Shown: piece after piece, positions 16,429 through 25,785 of the stretch
Position numbering within the stretch: position 1 is the first letter of the stretch
Layout of the letters: the number at the start of each line of letters is the position of its first letter
Source of the DNA: JANLYC01 sp963750495
Lineage (GTDB): Bacteria; Actinomycetota; Actinomycetes; Propionibacteriales; Nocardioidaceae
Reading direction: 5' to 3'
Length of the DNA: 64,000 nucleotides
Assembly: GCA_963750495.1 (NCBI GenBank)
Contig: CAVVQV010000004.1
Coordinates: forward strand, 372,001-436,000
Program-made: the position numbers and the translations under genes
The notes under the pieces: generated by a model
What the model saw: only the letters and a program-made list of their open reading frames with translations
Databases searched by the model: none
What the model was told of the DNA's origin: nothing

Positions 16429-17929
16429 GGACCCCGGCCAAGCGCATCGCGTTGATGTGGCTGATCGGATCCCTGCTTCTCCAACTCGCATGGATCTCGG
16501 CACTGCCACCGTTCGCCGGTGTCGATGAGTTCGACCACGCCTACCGGGCGTCCGCCGTCGCCCATGGACAGATCACGACGGATCACGTGGCAGCCACCGA
16601 CGGGCGGGGCGAGCTCGTGGTCGTCGACCGCTCGATCGCCGAGGCCGCCCGCGCCCAGTGCGAGGCCCGCACCTACACCGGGCCGGACAACTGCCGACCG
16701 GTGGCGGACGCCGGACCCGGTCTGGTCACGATCGCCAGCGCTGCCGCGTCGTACAACCCGGCCTTCTACTTCGTCGTGGGCCACCTTGCGAAGCCCTTCG
16801 ACGGTGCGGACGCGCTGTACGTGATGCGCTTGGTGACCGCCGTGCTGTGCTCCCTCTTCCTCGCGCTGGCGGCCTGGCTGACGTGCCTGTGGGCGCGCAC
16901 CCGGTGGCCGCTGGTGGGGCTGATGGTGGCGTCGACCCCGGTCCTGGTCTACAGCACCTCGATCGCCAGTCCCAATGGCCTGGAGATGTGCGCGGCTCTT
17001 TCTGTTTGGGTCGCGCTGTTGGGATTTCGAGAGCAGCGACCTCGCGATGCGAGTCGAGCGTCTGCTGCTGGTCGCGACGCGCCGGGGCACTCGTGGTGGC
17101 AACGATCCGGACCTGGGTCCTGTCCTGCTTCTCCTCACGTCGCCACGCGATGGCGGTCATCGGAGTACGCGCAACGGTGGCAGCATCCCCGGATACGACG
17201 ACACTGGTCGTCGTCCATCCCCGTCTTGCTCGCGACTTTACGGCCGCCATCGCGAATGTGGCCTGGATCGTGACGCAGACCCCCAACGCCCGAGAAGACA
17301 CTGCACTGGCTCCGCTGACTCATCCCGTCATGAACAGTCTCGAGCAGATTCCGCTGTGGTTCTTCCAGTCGATCGCGGCATTCCCGAGCCGGACCGAGCC
17401 GGCCCCATTGCCGGTTTACCTGTTGTACATGGCGGCGTGATCTTCAGCGTTCTTGTGCTCGGGTGGCGGCGGCAGGTTCGACCCGGCGCATGGCCGTCGT
17501 TGCGATCTGCGCTTTTCACCATCGCGTTGTCTGTTGGCGTGAACGCGCACTACTACCCGACTGACGGCAACTTCTGGCAGGGCCGTTACGGGCTGCCGTA
17601 TGCCGTGGGGATCGTGCTGCTCAGCGTTCTCGCCCTCGATGAGCGGCACTGGTCACCTGTCCGGGTCTGGTCGAGCGTGCCGGCTGGGCCGCACTGGCCA
17701 GCGCCCAGTTGGTAGGAGTCACCTCCGTGGCGCTCAAGATGATTCACAAGGGATCCACGTGCAGGACCCGGTCTGGATGTACCACTCCCCGGTCTTGATC
17801 GCCGCGCTCACCGTGGCGGGCTGGTCGTTGTGGGCGCTGGCCGTGCAACCCTTCGTCCGCGGCCGGTCCGACGAGGTCATCGCAGCCCGCGTCCAGGAGA
17901 ATGTCCGCACCGCCGTCCTCACCCACTGA
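16425..17929 (+). pseudogene. DUF2142 multi-span membrane protein, multiply frameshifted
   Basis: The GTG at 16425 overlaps the DUF2304 stop and the first 200 codons read well (PPFAGVDEFDHAYRASAVA, then membrane segments). After about 17030 the family-like sequence hops among all three frames: LVVATIRT, NVAWIVTQTPNA and LEQIPLWFFQSIAAFPSRTE, then FWQGRYGLPYAVGIVLL, then VWMYHSPVLIAALTVAGWSL, ending at 17929. At least five frame changes are needed, so no full protein is made. DUF2142 proteins resemble GT-C type membrane glycosyltransferases, fitting the GT2 and DUF2304 context. Confidence 0.82.
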
Positions 17930-17938
17930 CCCTCTTCG

Positions 17939-18020
17939 TTGAACCGTGAGTTGTGGTCCCTTGAACCGTGAGATGTGGTCCCTTGAACCGTGAGTTGTGG
18001 TCCCTTGAACCTGGTTCTGG
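17939..18020. repeat. 22-bp tandem repeat, three units plus a partial
   Basis: Three units of TTGAACCGTGAG(T/A)TGTGGTCCC occupy 17939-17960, 17961-17982 and 17983-18004, followed by a partial unit beginning TTGAACC. One base differs in unit two. The block sits exactly between the 3' ends of two broken converging genes, and the last codons of the minus-strand glycosyltransferase run into it. Confidence 0.9.
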
Positions 18021-18927
18021 TGCTCGGGCACGAGCGCGTGAGTGAGCAAGGTGCGCACAGCACCACCCTTGCGCGCTGCGACTGCTCGCGGTAGCAGTGA
18101 CGCGGCGTTCAGCCGAGAGGTCAGGTGCCAGCGCGCCGCCCGCGCCGCTCGGTTCCAGCCCGTGGCCCGACACTCGGCCGCAGCCGTCCGGAAGAACTCT
18201 CGCTCCTCGCGGAAGCGAGAGCCGCCGACCGCACGCACCGCGAGTCGCTGCTGAGATGCCGGCGATACTGGAACACGACGGTCGGATCGATCACGAGGGA
18301 CCGCCCTCGGTGCGCAACGTCGAGGATCAGCGCGAGATCCTGCACCACGTCGAGTCCGCGCCGGAACCCTGTCTCCTGGATGAGGCGCCGGTCCCAGCAC
18401 AGGGACGGGAAGTAGGTCCAGTTGCCGCGCAGGACGCTACGAGCCAGGTCCTCACCGACCAGCTCGACAGCGCTGTAGGCCGACGGGGCGAGACGAGCCT
18501 TCACGCGGTCAGCCAGCGGGTTGGCGGCTGCTCCGCTTTCATCGATGATCTCGACACCTGGCTGGAACACCCCTGCCCGAGGCCAGTCAGCGATCAGCGA
18601 TCGGATCCTGGCGACGTAGCCGGGCAACATGACGTCGTCGGCGCCCATGACCGCGACGTAGTCCGCGGTGGCGAGCTCGAGCCCGCGCCGGTAGTTCCCG
18701 TTGGCACCGAGGTTCGCCTGGTTGCGGTGATAGCGGATTCGAGGATCGTCGATCCTGCCGAAATACTCAGCCACGGTCGGGTCGGGGTAGTTGTCATCCA
18801 CGACGTACATCGTCCAGTCGCCGTCGTGTTGACCCTGCAAACTGGCCACGGCCGTCTGCATGAGGTCGACATCGCCGTAGAACGGCAAGAGAATGTCGAT
18901 CGAGGCGTTGTCTGTCCCCGCCTCCAT
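18011..18927 (-). pseudogene. GT2 glycosyltransferase, frameshifted and truncated
   Basis: The N-terminal part is a normal GT2 domain: IDILLPFYGDVDLM, YVVDDNYPDPTVAEY, NLGANGNYRRGLE and VMGADDVMLPGY. At about 18240 the frame is lost: HLSSDS should continue as AVRAVGGSRFREEREFF, which is read in another frame down to LVPEHQNQ at 18011 before entering the 22-bp repeats. A single missing base would restore it. In the original frame translation ends at 18121 after about 40 unrelated residues. It likely once modified a surface glycan with the facing cluster. Confidence 0.8.
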
Positions 18928-19080
18928 AGTCCACTCGACCAGTCAACACGAGGAGTAGGCCCGGTCGGGTGACGACACGGCCGCAGTCAGCGCAACGCAT
19001 CGTCCTCGGGCTCGTGCCAGCGCCGCCCGACCTGGCGAGTCGGACCGGTTTCGTCGGTGGTCACACCTACCGTTCGGTAC

Positions 19081-20889
19081 ATGGGTACGCTCCTGGACGC
19101 CGTCGACACCGACACGGCATCCGGCGCGCCTGGCGGGGGCTTCGCGGTGCAGCAGACCTTCGACGAGCTCGGCACGTCGTTGCGGGAGGCCACGTTCGTG
19201 GTCGTCGACCTCGAGACGACCGGTGGGTCGGCCGTCGGCGGCTCGTCCATCACCGAGATCGGGGCCGTCAAGATCTGTGGCGGTGAGGTGCTGGGCGAGT
19301 TCCAGACCCTGGTCCGACCCAGCGACCCGATCCCACCCTTCATCTCGGTGCTCACCGGGATCACCAACGCCATGGTGGCCGGCGCTCCGCGGATCGAGAG
19401 CGCCCTTCCCGCGTTCATGGAGTTCGCCCGCGGTGCCGTGCTCGTGGCCCACAACGCGCCCTTCGACATCGGCTTCCTCAAGCACTACTGCGGCGTGGTC
19501 GGACTCCCCTGGCCGCGGGTCGACGTCCTCGACACGGCCAAGCTCGCCAGGCGGGTCATCACGCGTGACGACGCCCCGAACTGCAAGCTCTCGTCCCTGG
19601 CGCGACTGTTCAACGCCACGACCACCCCCAACCACCGCGCCTTGTCTGATGCGCGGGCCACCGTCGACGTACTGCACGGGCTGATGGAACGGCTGGGCAA
19701 CCTCGGTGTCCACACCCTCGAAGAGCTGTCCACGTTCTCGTCCCGTGTCTCGACCGCCCAGCGAAAGAAGCGCCATCTCGCCGAGGGGTTGCCGCACGCG
19801 CCCGGCGTCTACCTGTTCCGCGACAGCCGCGACCGAGTCCTGTATGTCGGTACGTCCAAAGATCTTCGCTCGCGCGTGCGCACCTACTTCACGGCCAGCG
19901 AGACTCGCTCCCGCATGGGCGAGATGGTCGGACTGGCCAGCTCGGTCCAGGGCATCGTCTGCGCCACACCACTCGAAGCCGAGGTCCGAGAGCTCCGACT
20001 CATCGCCGAGCACAAGCCGCGCTACAACCGCCGGTCGAAGTTCCCCGAACGCGTCAGCTGGGTCAAGCTCACCGTCGAGCCGTGGCCGCGCCTCTCACTG
20101 GTCAAGCAGGTGCTCAATGACGACGCCGACTATCTCGGCCCGTTCCGCGCCCGCTCAGCCGCCGAAGCCGCGATGGCCGCCCTGCACGAGAGCTTCCCGA
20201 TCCGCCAGTGCAGCGGCCGGCTCCCCCGCCGTCCGAGTCGCAATGCCTGTGCGCTGGCCGAGATGGGCCGCTGCCTGTCTCCCTGCGACGGCACGGCAAG
20301 TGAGGACGCCTACACGATCACCGTCGATGCGTTACGACGCACGCTCGACAGCTCCCCCGAGGCCGTCACCGAGGCCATCCGGCGTCGGATGGACCTGCTG
20401 GCGGCGAGCGAGCGCTTCGAGGAGGCCGCCTCCCACCGCAACCGGATGACCACGTTCCTCCGCGCCGCCGCTCGCTCCCAGCGCCTGCGGGCGCTGACCG
20501 GCTGCCCCGAGATCGTGGCCGCCCGGCGCACCGAAGCCGGGTCGTGGGAGGTCCACGTGGTGCGCCACGGACGACTGGCTGCGGCCGGCGTCATCCCTCC
20601 GGGCGAGAGTGCCCGCGCGTGGACCGACCGGTTACGCGCCGGCGCCGACACGGTTGTCCCCGGTCACGGCCCGGCGCCTGCGGCCACGCCTGAGGAGTCA
20701 GAGCTCGTGCTGCGCTGGCTCGAACATCCCGGCGTGCGCCTGGTCCACGTCGAGGGGGTCTGGTCGTGCCCGGTGCAAGGGGCAGAGTCACAACGACACC
20801 TGCTCGACAGCATCGCCACCTCCCGCGAGTCACTGGTCCCGTTCGACGCGCCCCGGCTCTCGAGCACGCTGGCCCGGCCGGCCCGCTGA
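19081..20889 (+). CDS. DEDDh exonuclease fused to UvrC-like GIY-YIG nuclease
   Basis: The 602-residue protein joins a DnaQ-type 3'-5' exonuclease (residues about 35-210: VVVDLETTGG, HNAPFDIGFLKHY, HRALSDARATVDV) to a UvrC N-terminal-like GIY-YIG domain (about 240-325: APGVYLFRDSRDRVLYVGTS, YFTASETRSRMGEM) and a region with CALAEMGRCLSPCDG and a helical UVR-like stretch. No C-terminal RNase H-like nuclease of UvrC is evident. It corresponds to M. tuberculosis Rv2191 and probably acts in DNA repair; the substrate is not known. ATG 19081 is preferred to a GTG at 19057. Confidence 0.88.
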   Translation: MGTLLDAVDTDTASGAPGGGFAVQQTFDELGTSLREATFVVVDLETTGGSAVGGSSITEIGAVKICGGEVLGEFQTLVRPSDPIPPFISVLTGITNAMVAGAPRIESALPAFMEFARGAVLVAHNAPFDIGFLKHYCGVVGLPWPRVDVLDTAKLARRVITRDDAPNCKLSSLARLFNATTTPNHRALSDARATVDVLHGLMERLGNLGVHTLEELSTFSSRVSTAQRKKRHLAEGLPHAPGVYLFRDSRDRVLYVGTSKDLRSRVRTYFTASETRSRMGEMVGLASSVQGIVCATPLEAEVRELRLIAEHKPRYNRRSKFPERVSWVKLTVEPWPRLSLVKQVLNDDADYLGPFRARSAAEAAMAALHESFPIRQCSGRLPRRPSRNACALAEMGRCLSPCDGTASEDAYTITVDALRRTLDSSPEAVTEAIRRRMDLLAASERFEEAASHRNRMTTFLRAAARSQRLRALTGCPEIVAARRTEAGSWEVHVVRHGRLAAAGVIPPGESARAWTDRLRAGADTVVPGHGPAPAATPEESELVLRWLEHPGVRLVHVEGVWSCPVQGAESQRHLLDSIATSRESLVPFDAPRLSSTLARPAR

Positions 20890-20963
20890 CCGTTGTCGCG
20901 GTCTCCGCGCCTGGAACCCACGGCCGCCTGACCCGTGATCTCCGAGTGCGATAGACAGGGGGC

Positions 20964-22946
20964 ATGCCCGAGATCCTTCCGTACGGCGCCTGGCCGTCCA
21001 GCGTCACCGCCGATCTACTCCTGTCTGCCGCTGGTGTCGACCTCACGATGCCTCGCGTCGACGGCGCCGACAGCTACTGGCTCCAGGCTCGTGCCAGCGA
21101 GGGTGGCCGGGGCGAGGTCGTCCGGCGCACCCCGGATGGCACCATGCTGAGCGTCACACCGGCGCCGTGGAACGTTCGGTCGCGCGTGCACGAGTACGGC
21201 GGCGGCGCCTACGCCGTGCGCGACGGCATCCTGATCTTCGCCAACCTCGACGATCTACGGCTTTACCGGGTCGACGTCAACGACCCCCCCACTACTCCCC
21301 GCCCCATCACGCCCGAAGGCGTGCACCGGTACGCAGAACCGGTCATCGACCTGCGCCGCCACCGCGTCATCGCCATCCGCGAAGATCACACCGACCCGGC
21401 CGCACCGGTCAACACGCTGGTCAGTCTCGACCTCGATGGCGAGAACCCCGATGGTGGCCGGGTCATCGTTGAAGGCACCGACTTCGTCGCGGCCGCCGAC
21501 CTGAGCCCGGATGGCGACCGGCTGGCCTGGGTCAGTTGGGACCTGCCGCGGATGCCATGGGAGGCCAGCACCGTTCATCGAGCCACCCTGGACGCCGCGG
21601 GGCTCGTCGCGACGAGCCAGGATGTCACCGACGGGACGACCTGGGTGCAACAGCCACGGTGGGCTCCGGACGGGCGGCTGTTCTTCATCGAGGAGGCGGG
21701 CGGCTGGGCCAATCTTGCCGTGCTCGACCCAGAGGTGTCCGACGAGACACCGCGACGTTTCGTGGCCGAGGGGTTGGAGTTCGGCAGCCCGAACTGGTTC
21801 GTCGGCGCGCGCGACTACGACTTCTTGCCCGACGGGCGTATCGTCGCCGCGGCGTGGGACACCGGCATCGCCCGGCTCGTCGTCGTCGACCCGAGGGAGG
21901 GATCCATCGCACCGCTGGACGGCGACATCGTCGCGATCGACGGTCTCTTCACCACGTCAGACGGCCGGATCCTCAGCCTGACCTCGACGCGCGAGACATC
22001 CAAGGCCGTCGTCCTCCTGACAGTCCCGGACGGCGTCGGCGGCGCCGACCAACCAGGAGTCGAGACCCTGGTGACATCGAGCGATCTCACCGTCGATCCG
22101 GCGATGACCAGCCTGGCCGAGAGCGTGACGTGGACCAACTCCCGAGGGGAGGGCGTCCACGGGTTCTACTATCCGCCGGCCCAGGCCGACGTACTGGCTC
22201 CGGACAGCGAGCACCCACCGCTCTTGGTCGAGTCACACGGTGGGCCGACGTCGCTTCACACCGCCTCGTTCAAGCTCGGCTTCCACTACTGGACGAGCCG
22301 GGGGTTCGCGATCCTGGACGTCAACTACGGCGGAAGCAGCGGCTACGGATGCGCCTACCGCGAGCGACTGGAGGGGCAGTGGGGAGTCGTTGACATCGAC
22401 GACTGCGTGACCGGTGCGCTGGCGATGGCTGAGCAGGGACGCGCGGACCGTAACCGCCTCGCGATCCGGGGCGGCAGCGCCGGCGGCTACACGACCCTGC
22501 GCGCGCTGACCGTATCCGATGTCTTCGCCGCCGGAGCCAGCCACTTCGGCATCGGCGACCTGGAGTCGCTCGCCAAGGAGACCCACAAGCTCGAGTCGCG
22601 CTACCTCGACTCGCTGATCGGGCCGTATCCGGAGCGACGGGACCTCTACGTCGAGCGATCGCCCATCCACCATCTCGACGACCTGAGCAGCCCGATGATC
22701 CTGTTCCAGGGGACCGAGGACAAGGCCGTTCCTCCGAACCAGGCCACGAGCATGGCCGAGGCATTGCGCGCCAAAGGTCTCCCGGTGGCCCTGGTGATGT
22801 TCGAGGGCGAGGGCCACGGCTTCCGGCAGGCCGCCAACATCAAGCGGGCGCTGGAGGCCGAGCTGTACTTCTACGGCCGCGTCCTCGGTTTCACCCCCGC
22901 CGACGACATCGACCCCGTCCCGATCGACAACCTGCCAGCTCAATGA
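20964..22946 (+). CDS. S9 family prolyl oligopeptidase-like serine peptidase
   Basis: The 660-residue cytoplasmic protein has an N-terminal beta-propeller and a C-terminal alpha/beta hydrolase (about 400-650). The catalytic Ser is in GGSAGGYTTL, Asp in GTEDKAVPPN and His in GEGHGFRQ. The family cleaves short peptides or acylated peptides, often with proline or acyl-amino-acid preference. No signal peptide is seen. It is flanked by the exonuclease gene (74-base gap) and converges with a secreted TolB-like gene ten bases away. Confidence 0.9.
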   Translation: MPEILPYGAWPSSVTADLLLSAAGVDLTMPRVDGADSYWLQARASEGGRGEVVRRTPDGTMLSVTPAPWNVRSRVHEYGGGAYAVRDGILIFANLDDLRLYRVDVNDPPTTPRPITPEGVHRYAEPVIDLRRHRVIAIREDHTDPAAPVNTLVSLDLDGENPDGGRVIVEGTDFVAAADLSPDGDRLAWVSWDLPRMPWEASTVHRATLDAAGLVATSQDVTDGTTWVQQPRWAPDGRLFFIEEAGGWANLAVLDPEVSDETPRRFVAEGLEFGSPNWFVGARDYDFLPDGRIVAAAWDTGIARLVVVDPREGSIAPLDGDIVAIDGLFTTSDGRILSLTSTRETSKAVVLLTVPDGVGGADQPGVETLVTSSDLTVDPAMTSLAESVTWTNSRGEGVHGFYYPPAQADVLAPDSEHPPLLVESHGGPTSLHTASFKLGFHYWTSRGFAILDVNYGGSSGYGCAYRERLEGQWGVVDIDDCVTGALAMAEQGRADRNRLAIRGGSAGGYTTLRALTVSDVFAAGASHFGIGDLESLAKETHKLESRYLDSLIGPYPERRDLYVERSPIHHLDDLSSPMILFQGTEDKAVPPNQATSMAEALRAKGLPVALVMFEGEGHGFRQAANIKRALEAELYFYGRVLGFTPADDIDPVPIDNLPAQ

Positions 22947-22957
22947 CCCCCCGCTGG

Positions 22958-24103
22958 TCAGTCGTCGTCCTCGGGGGTCGGACCCCAGTTGGGGCGGAAC
23001 TCGAAGAGGTCGAGCTGTGACACGGGTCGTTTGTCCTCGCCGTTCCATCGCATCCGCCAGATGTCACCGTGCACGATCGGATCGGACTCCAGGAACTTGA
23101 ACCTGACGAAGGTCACCTGTCGGCCGTCCGGAGACCAGGCCGGGTTGAAGTTCTGGACCGGCAGCGACTTCGGGGACGTCAGGTAGCGCAGGTGGTGATC
23201 GCCGTTGCACTCAGCCGACGATGTCGCGATGGCCTGTGACCGACCTGGAGGAGCTCCGTGGCCATGGGTCTCGAAGACGAGGAGATCCTTCGTCGGCCCA
23301 CTGGTTGCGGGTGAGACGTCGACGAGGTCGGCATCAAGCCACCAGGGGGTCAGTCGGCAGGTGTTGCTCCCGTCGAGGTTCATCCGGAAGACGGCGATGT
23401 GGTGCCTCGCGTTGCTCCCACGAAGGAACACCACGTAGCCGGCCGGCGCGAACTGAGCCCACCCGTCCTCAAAGTGACCATCGATGCGCTGCGGACTCAC
23501 GCGGGTGACGTGCTCGCCCCGCAGATCAGTCCGCCAGAGCGCGGCTGACGCGGCATTGCCGTCCTGGTCGATCGGTCCCACGATGCGCGAGAACAGCAGG
23601 TGACGGCCGTCCGGCGTCCAGGTCGGGTCGTTGGTGGAGAAACACGGGTCGACGCAGTCGAGGTCCAGGACACGCTCGCCTCTCCCGTTGGCGCCCACGA
23701 TCGCGACAGTGCCGACTACGTCGTACGTCGGGTCGGGGACGTCTCGCTCGAACGCCACCAGCCGACCGTTCGGGGACACCTGCGGATCGAGGTCGACCAC
23801 GCCGTCGGGAGGATGCGTCAGGTTGCGAACGTGACGGCCGTTCGGGTCGCTCGACGCAATGCGGGCTGCGCTGAAGTCGAGGTCGACGAACTGGGACCAG
23901 ACGATCCTTCCGCCCGACTGGTCGTCGTCCACCTGGGCTCGCGAGCCGAGCGGATGCTGACCCCCGGCCGCGCTGCCATGAGCGGCGTCAGCAGCCGTAC
24001 CAGTCGCCAGTGCTGCACAAGCAGCCAGGGCAGCAGCAGCGATCGCGGCGGTCCGGATTCGTCGCCACCCCCGAGAGCCGATTCCGTTACCGTGCGCACG
24101 CAT
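22958..24103 (-). CDS. Secreted TolB-like beta-propeller protein
   Basis: The 381-residue protein has a signal peptide (TAAIAAAALAACAALATGTA) and repeated TolB/WD40-like blades: LDPQVSPNGRLVAFERD, DPTWTPDGRHLLFSR and NPAWSPDGRQVTFVRF. Such exported propellers usually serve as binding scaffolds. It has no catalytic motif. Function is unknown and no operon partner is evident; the LuxR regulator gene is divergent from it about 110 bases away and could control it. Confidence 0.75.
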   Translation of the reverse strand: MRAHGNGIGSRGWRRIRTAAIAAAALAACAALATGTAADAAHGSAAGGQHPLGSRAQVDDDQSGGRIVWSQFVDLDFSAARIASSDPNGRHVRNLTHPPDGVVDLDPQVSPNGRLVAFERDVPDPTYDVVGTVAIVGANGRGERVLDLDCVDPCFSTNDPTWTPDGRHLLFSRIVGPIDQDGNAASAALWRTDLRGEHVTRVSPQRIDGHFEDGWAQFAPAGYVVFLRGSNARHHIAVFRMNLDGSNTCRLTPWWLDADLVDVSPATSGPTKDLLVFETHGHGAPPGRSQAIATSSAECNGDHHLRYLTSPKSLPVQNFNPAWSPDGRQVTFVRFKFLESDPIVHGDIWRMRWNGEDKRPVSQLDLFEFRPNWGPTPEDDD

Positions 24104-24215
24104 GATGTCTCGCTCCGTCCTCGCCTCGCACGTCGAAGCTCACTATGAGTCTCATGACGTGGCCAGCTGACGGATATCCCTAGTTCGAGGGATGCCGCAG
24201 TGCCATCATCAAGAG

Positions 24216-25232
24216 ATGGCCAGCACGGTCAAAGAGGCACGGGGCCAGTTCCTCGACCTGGTCGGACGACCCGCCTCCGGACCTGACTTCGGCGCTGCCG
24301 TCGCCGAGGTCGTGCAACCCCTGCTCCCCTTCGACGGTTGGTGCCTGCTCGGGCTGGATCCGATCAATGGCCTCCGCACCTTCCAGTTCGGTGGCCGGGG
24401 CACCGAGCACACGGTCGAGATGGCCGCCAACGAAGCCTTCCAGGACGACGTGAACAAGTACACGGAGCTCGGCTGCGCCACGGTCCCCGTGGGCTGGTTG
24501 GCACGAGACCACCCCGGCGCCGACAGCAGTGTCCGCTTCAACGAGATCATGCGGCCCCAGGGTTTCCACTCCGAGCTGCGCATCGTGCTGCGCGACTGCG
24601 GCCGGGTGTGGGGTGCGCTGACCCTCTTTCGCGAGGACCGGCGGAAGCCCTTCGGAGCCGCAGACGTGTCTACCGCGGCGCAGGCGTGCGCCCCGCTGGC
24701 CCGCGCCGTGCGCTACCACCCCACCCGCCGTTTCTCCGCTGTGCCCGGTCCGCTGCCCCCCGGTGTCATCCTGCTCGAGAACGACAATCAGTTCACGGCG
24801 TCGGACGAGGCGCGCGCCTGGCTCGAGGACCTGGTCCCCGGTGGACTCGACGAGACCCACATCCAAGACGTCACGCGCGTGTTGTTCGACGCGGCGAACG
24901 TCGTACGTCGCGGGGGCCAAACACCGCACACGGTCGTTCGAACCGTCAGCGGCAGGTGGCTGTGGGTCCAAGGGACCAGTCTGAACGGTGGCCAGGTCGC
25001 TGTCGTGCTGCAGGCCGCCTCGGTCCGACAGCTTTTGCCCACGGTCGCGCGTATTCACGACCTGACCCGCCGGGAGGCCGAGGTGCTGGAGCAGCTGTCG
25101 TCCGGGCTGGCGACCAAGCAGATCGCTCGGGAGCTGCACTTGTCGCCGTACACCGTCAACGACCACGCCAAGGCGATCTACCGCAAGTGCAGAGTCGCGG
25201 GCCGCGACGACCTCTTCGGCCGCCTCAGCTGA
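24216..25232 (+). CDS. LuxR-family transcriptional regulator with sensory N-terminus
   Basis: The 338-residue protein ends in a LuxR-type helix-turn-helix (about 275-335): HDLTRREAEVLEQLSSGLAT followed by KQIARELHLSPYTVNDHAKA. The N-terminal 200 residues resemble a GAF-like sensor region, but no specific ligand residues could be recognised. It probably binds DNA as a dimer in response to a small molecule. ATG 24216 is taken as start; an in-frame ATG at 24192 would add eight residues. It is divergent from the TolB-like gene, a likely target. Confidence 0.78.
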   Translation: MASTVKEARGQFLDLVGRPASGPDFGAAVAEVVQPLLPFDGWCLLGLDPINGLRTFQFGGRGTEHTVEMAANEAFQDDVNKYTELGCATVPVGWLARDHPGADSSVRFNEIMRPQGFHSELRIVLRDCGRVWGALTLFREDRRKPFGAADVSTAAQACAPLARAVRYHPTRRFSAVPGPLPPGVILLENDNQFTASDEARAWLEDLVPGGLDETHIQDVTRVLFDAANVVRRGGQTPHTVVRTVSGRWLWVQGTSLNGGQVAVVLQAASVRQLLPTVARIHDLTRREAEVLEQLSSGLATKQIARELHLSPYTVNDHAKAIYRKCRVAGRDDLFGRLS

Positions 25233-25234
25233 TG

Positions 25235-25356
25235 GACGGTCTGCAGCGGCGAAGCCGCGCGGACCGGCTCAACAGACCACCTGCACGTCAGGTGGGACGG
25301 TCTGCAGCGGCGAAGCCGCGCAGACCGACTCAACAAACCACCTGCACGTCAGTTCA
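25235..25356. repeat. 61-bp direct tandem repeat with internal hairpins
   Basis: Two units (25235-25295 and 25296-25356) share about 55 of 61 positions. Each contains a hairpin built on GTCTGC, GCGGC, loop GAA, GCCGC and GCAGAC (mismatched in unit 1), and the CACCTGCACGTCAG segment, which in unit 1 forms a second hairpin CCACCTG/CAGGTGG. The block begins right behind the LuxR stop and ends inside the last codons of the converging YkvA-like gene, so it may act as a bidirectional terminator. Confidence 0.85.
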
Positions 25357-25771
25357 CTTGGACGAGTCGGTCGAGTGCGGCCAGACCCTCTGGGGTGCCA
25401 GGCCAATGGCGGGCGACCGCCTCGCGGCCCGACCGACGTACAACGGATCGCAGCGTGACGACCACGACGATCGCGTCGTCGGCGTACCCCACCACCGGGA
25501 TGAAGTCCGGTATGACGTCGAACGGCATCGCCAGATAGGCCAGCAGCAGCCACAACCGCACCCGGACGCCCACAGGGAGCGTCGAGTCGCGGGCCAGCCG
25601 GGACAGCAGGCGCACGACGTCCGGAAGCAGCCGCAGGAGCTGTCCCAGACTCGTCGCGTCGGGGCGGCACAACCAGAGCGCGCCCACCAGCAGCAGCCAC
25701 ACCAGCAGCAGCGCCAGCACAGCTGCGCCGAACCACTGCCACCACACAACGGGCATCGTGTCACGAAACAA
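25349..25771 (-). CDS. YkvA/DUF1232 family membrane protein
   Basis: The 140-residue protein has an N-terminal hydrophobic segment (about residues 13-35) and the DUF1232 core YLAMPFDVIPDFIPVVGYAD near residues 78-97. The family is widespread but its biochemical role is not settled. The last three codons lie in the second unit of the 61-bp repeat. It is divergent from the small acetyltransferase gene with only 14 bases between starts. A start at 25756 (MPVVWWQW) is an alternative. Confidence 0.82.
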   Translation of the reverse strand: MFRDTMPVVWWQWFGAAVLALLLVWLLLVGALWLCRPDATSLGQLLRLLPDVVRLLSRLARDSTLPVGVRVRLWLLLAYLAMPFDVIPDFIPVVGYADDAIVVVVTLRSVVRRSGREAVARHWPGTPEGLAALDRLVQVN

Positions 25772-25785
25772 CCTAGGCTGGTCGC

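Noticed and set aside
17939..18020. Possible CRISPR array
   Set aside because: The 22-bp units follow each other with no spacers, and there are no cas genes.
17939..18020. Terminal repeats of an insertion sequence
   Set aside because: No transposase or inverted partner was found nearby, so only the tandem repeat is reported.
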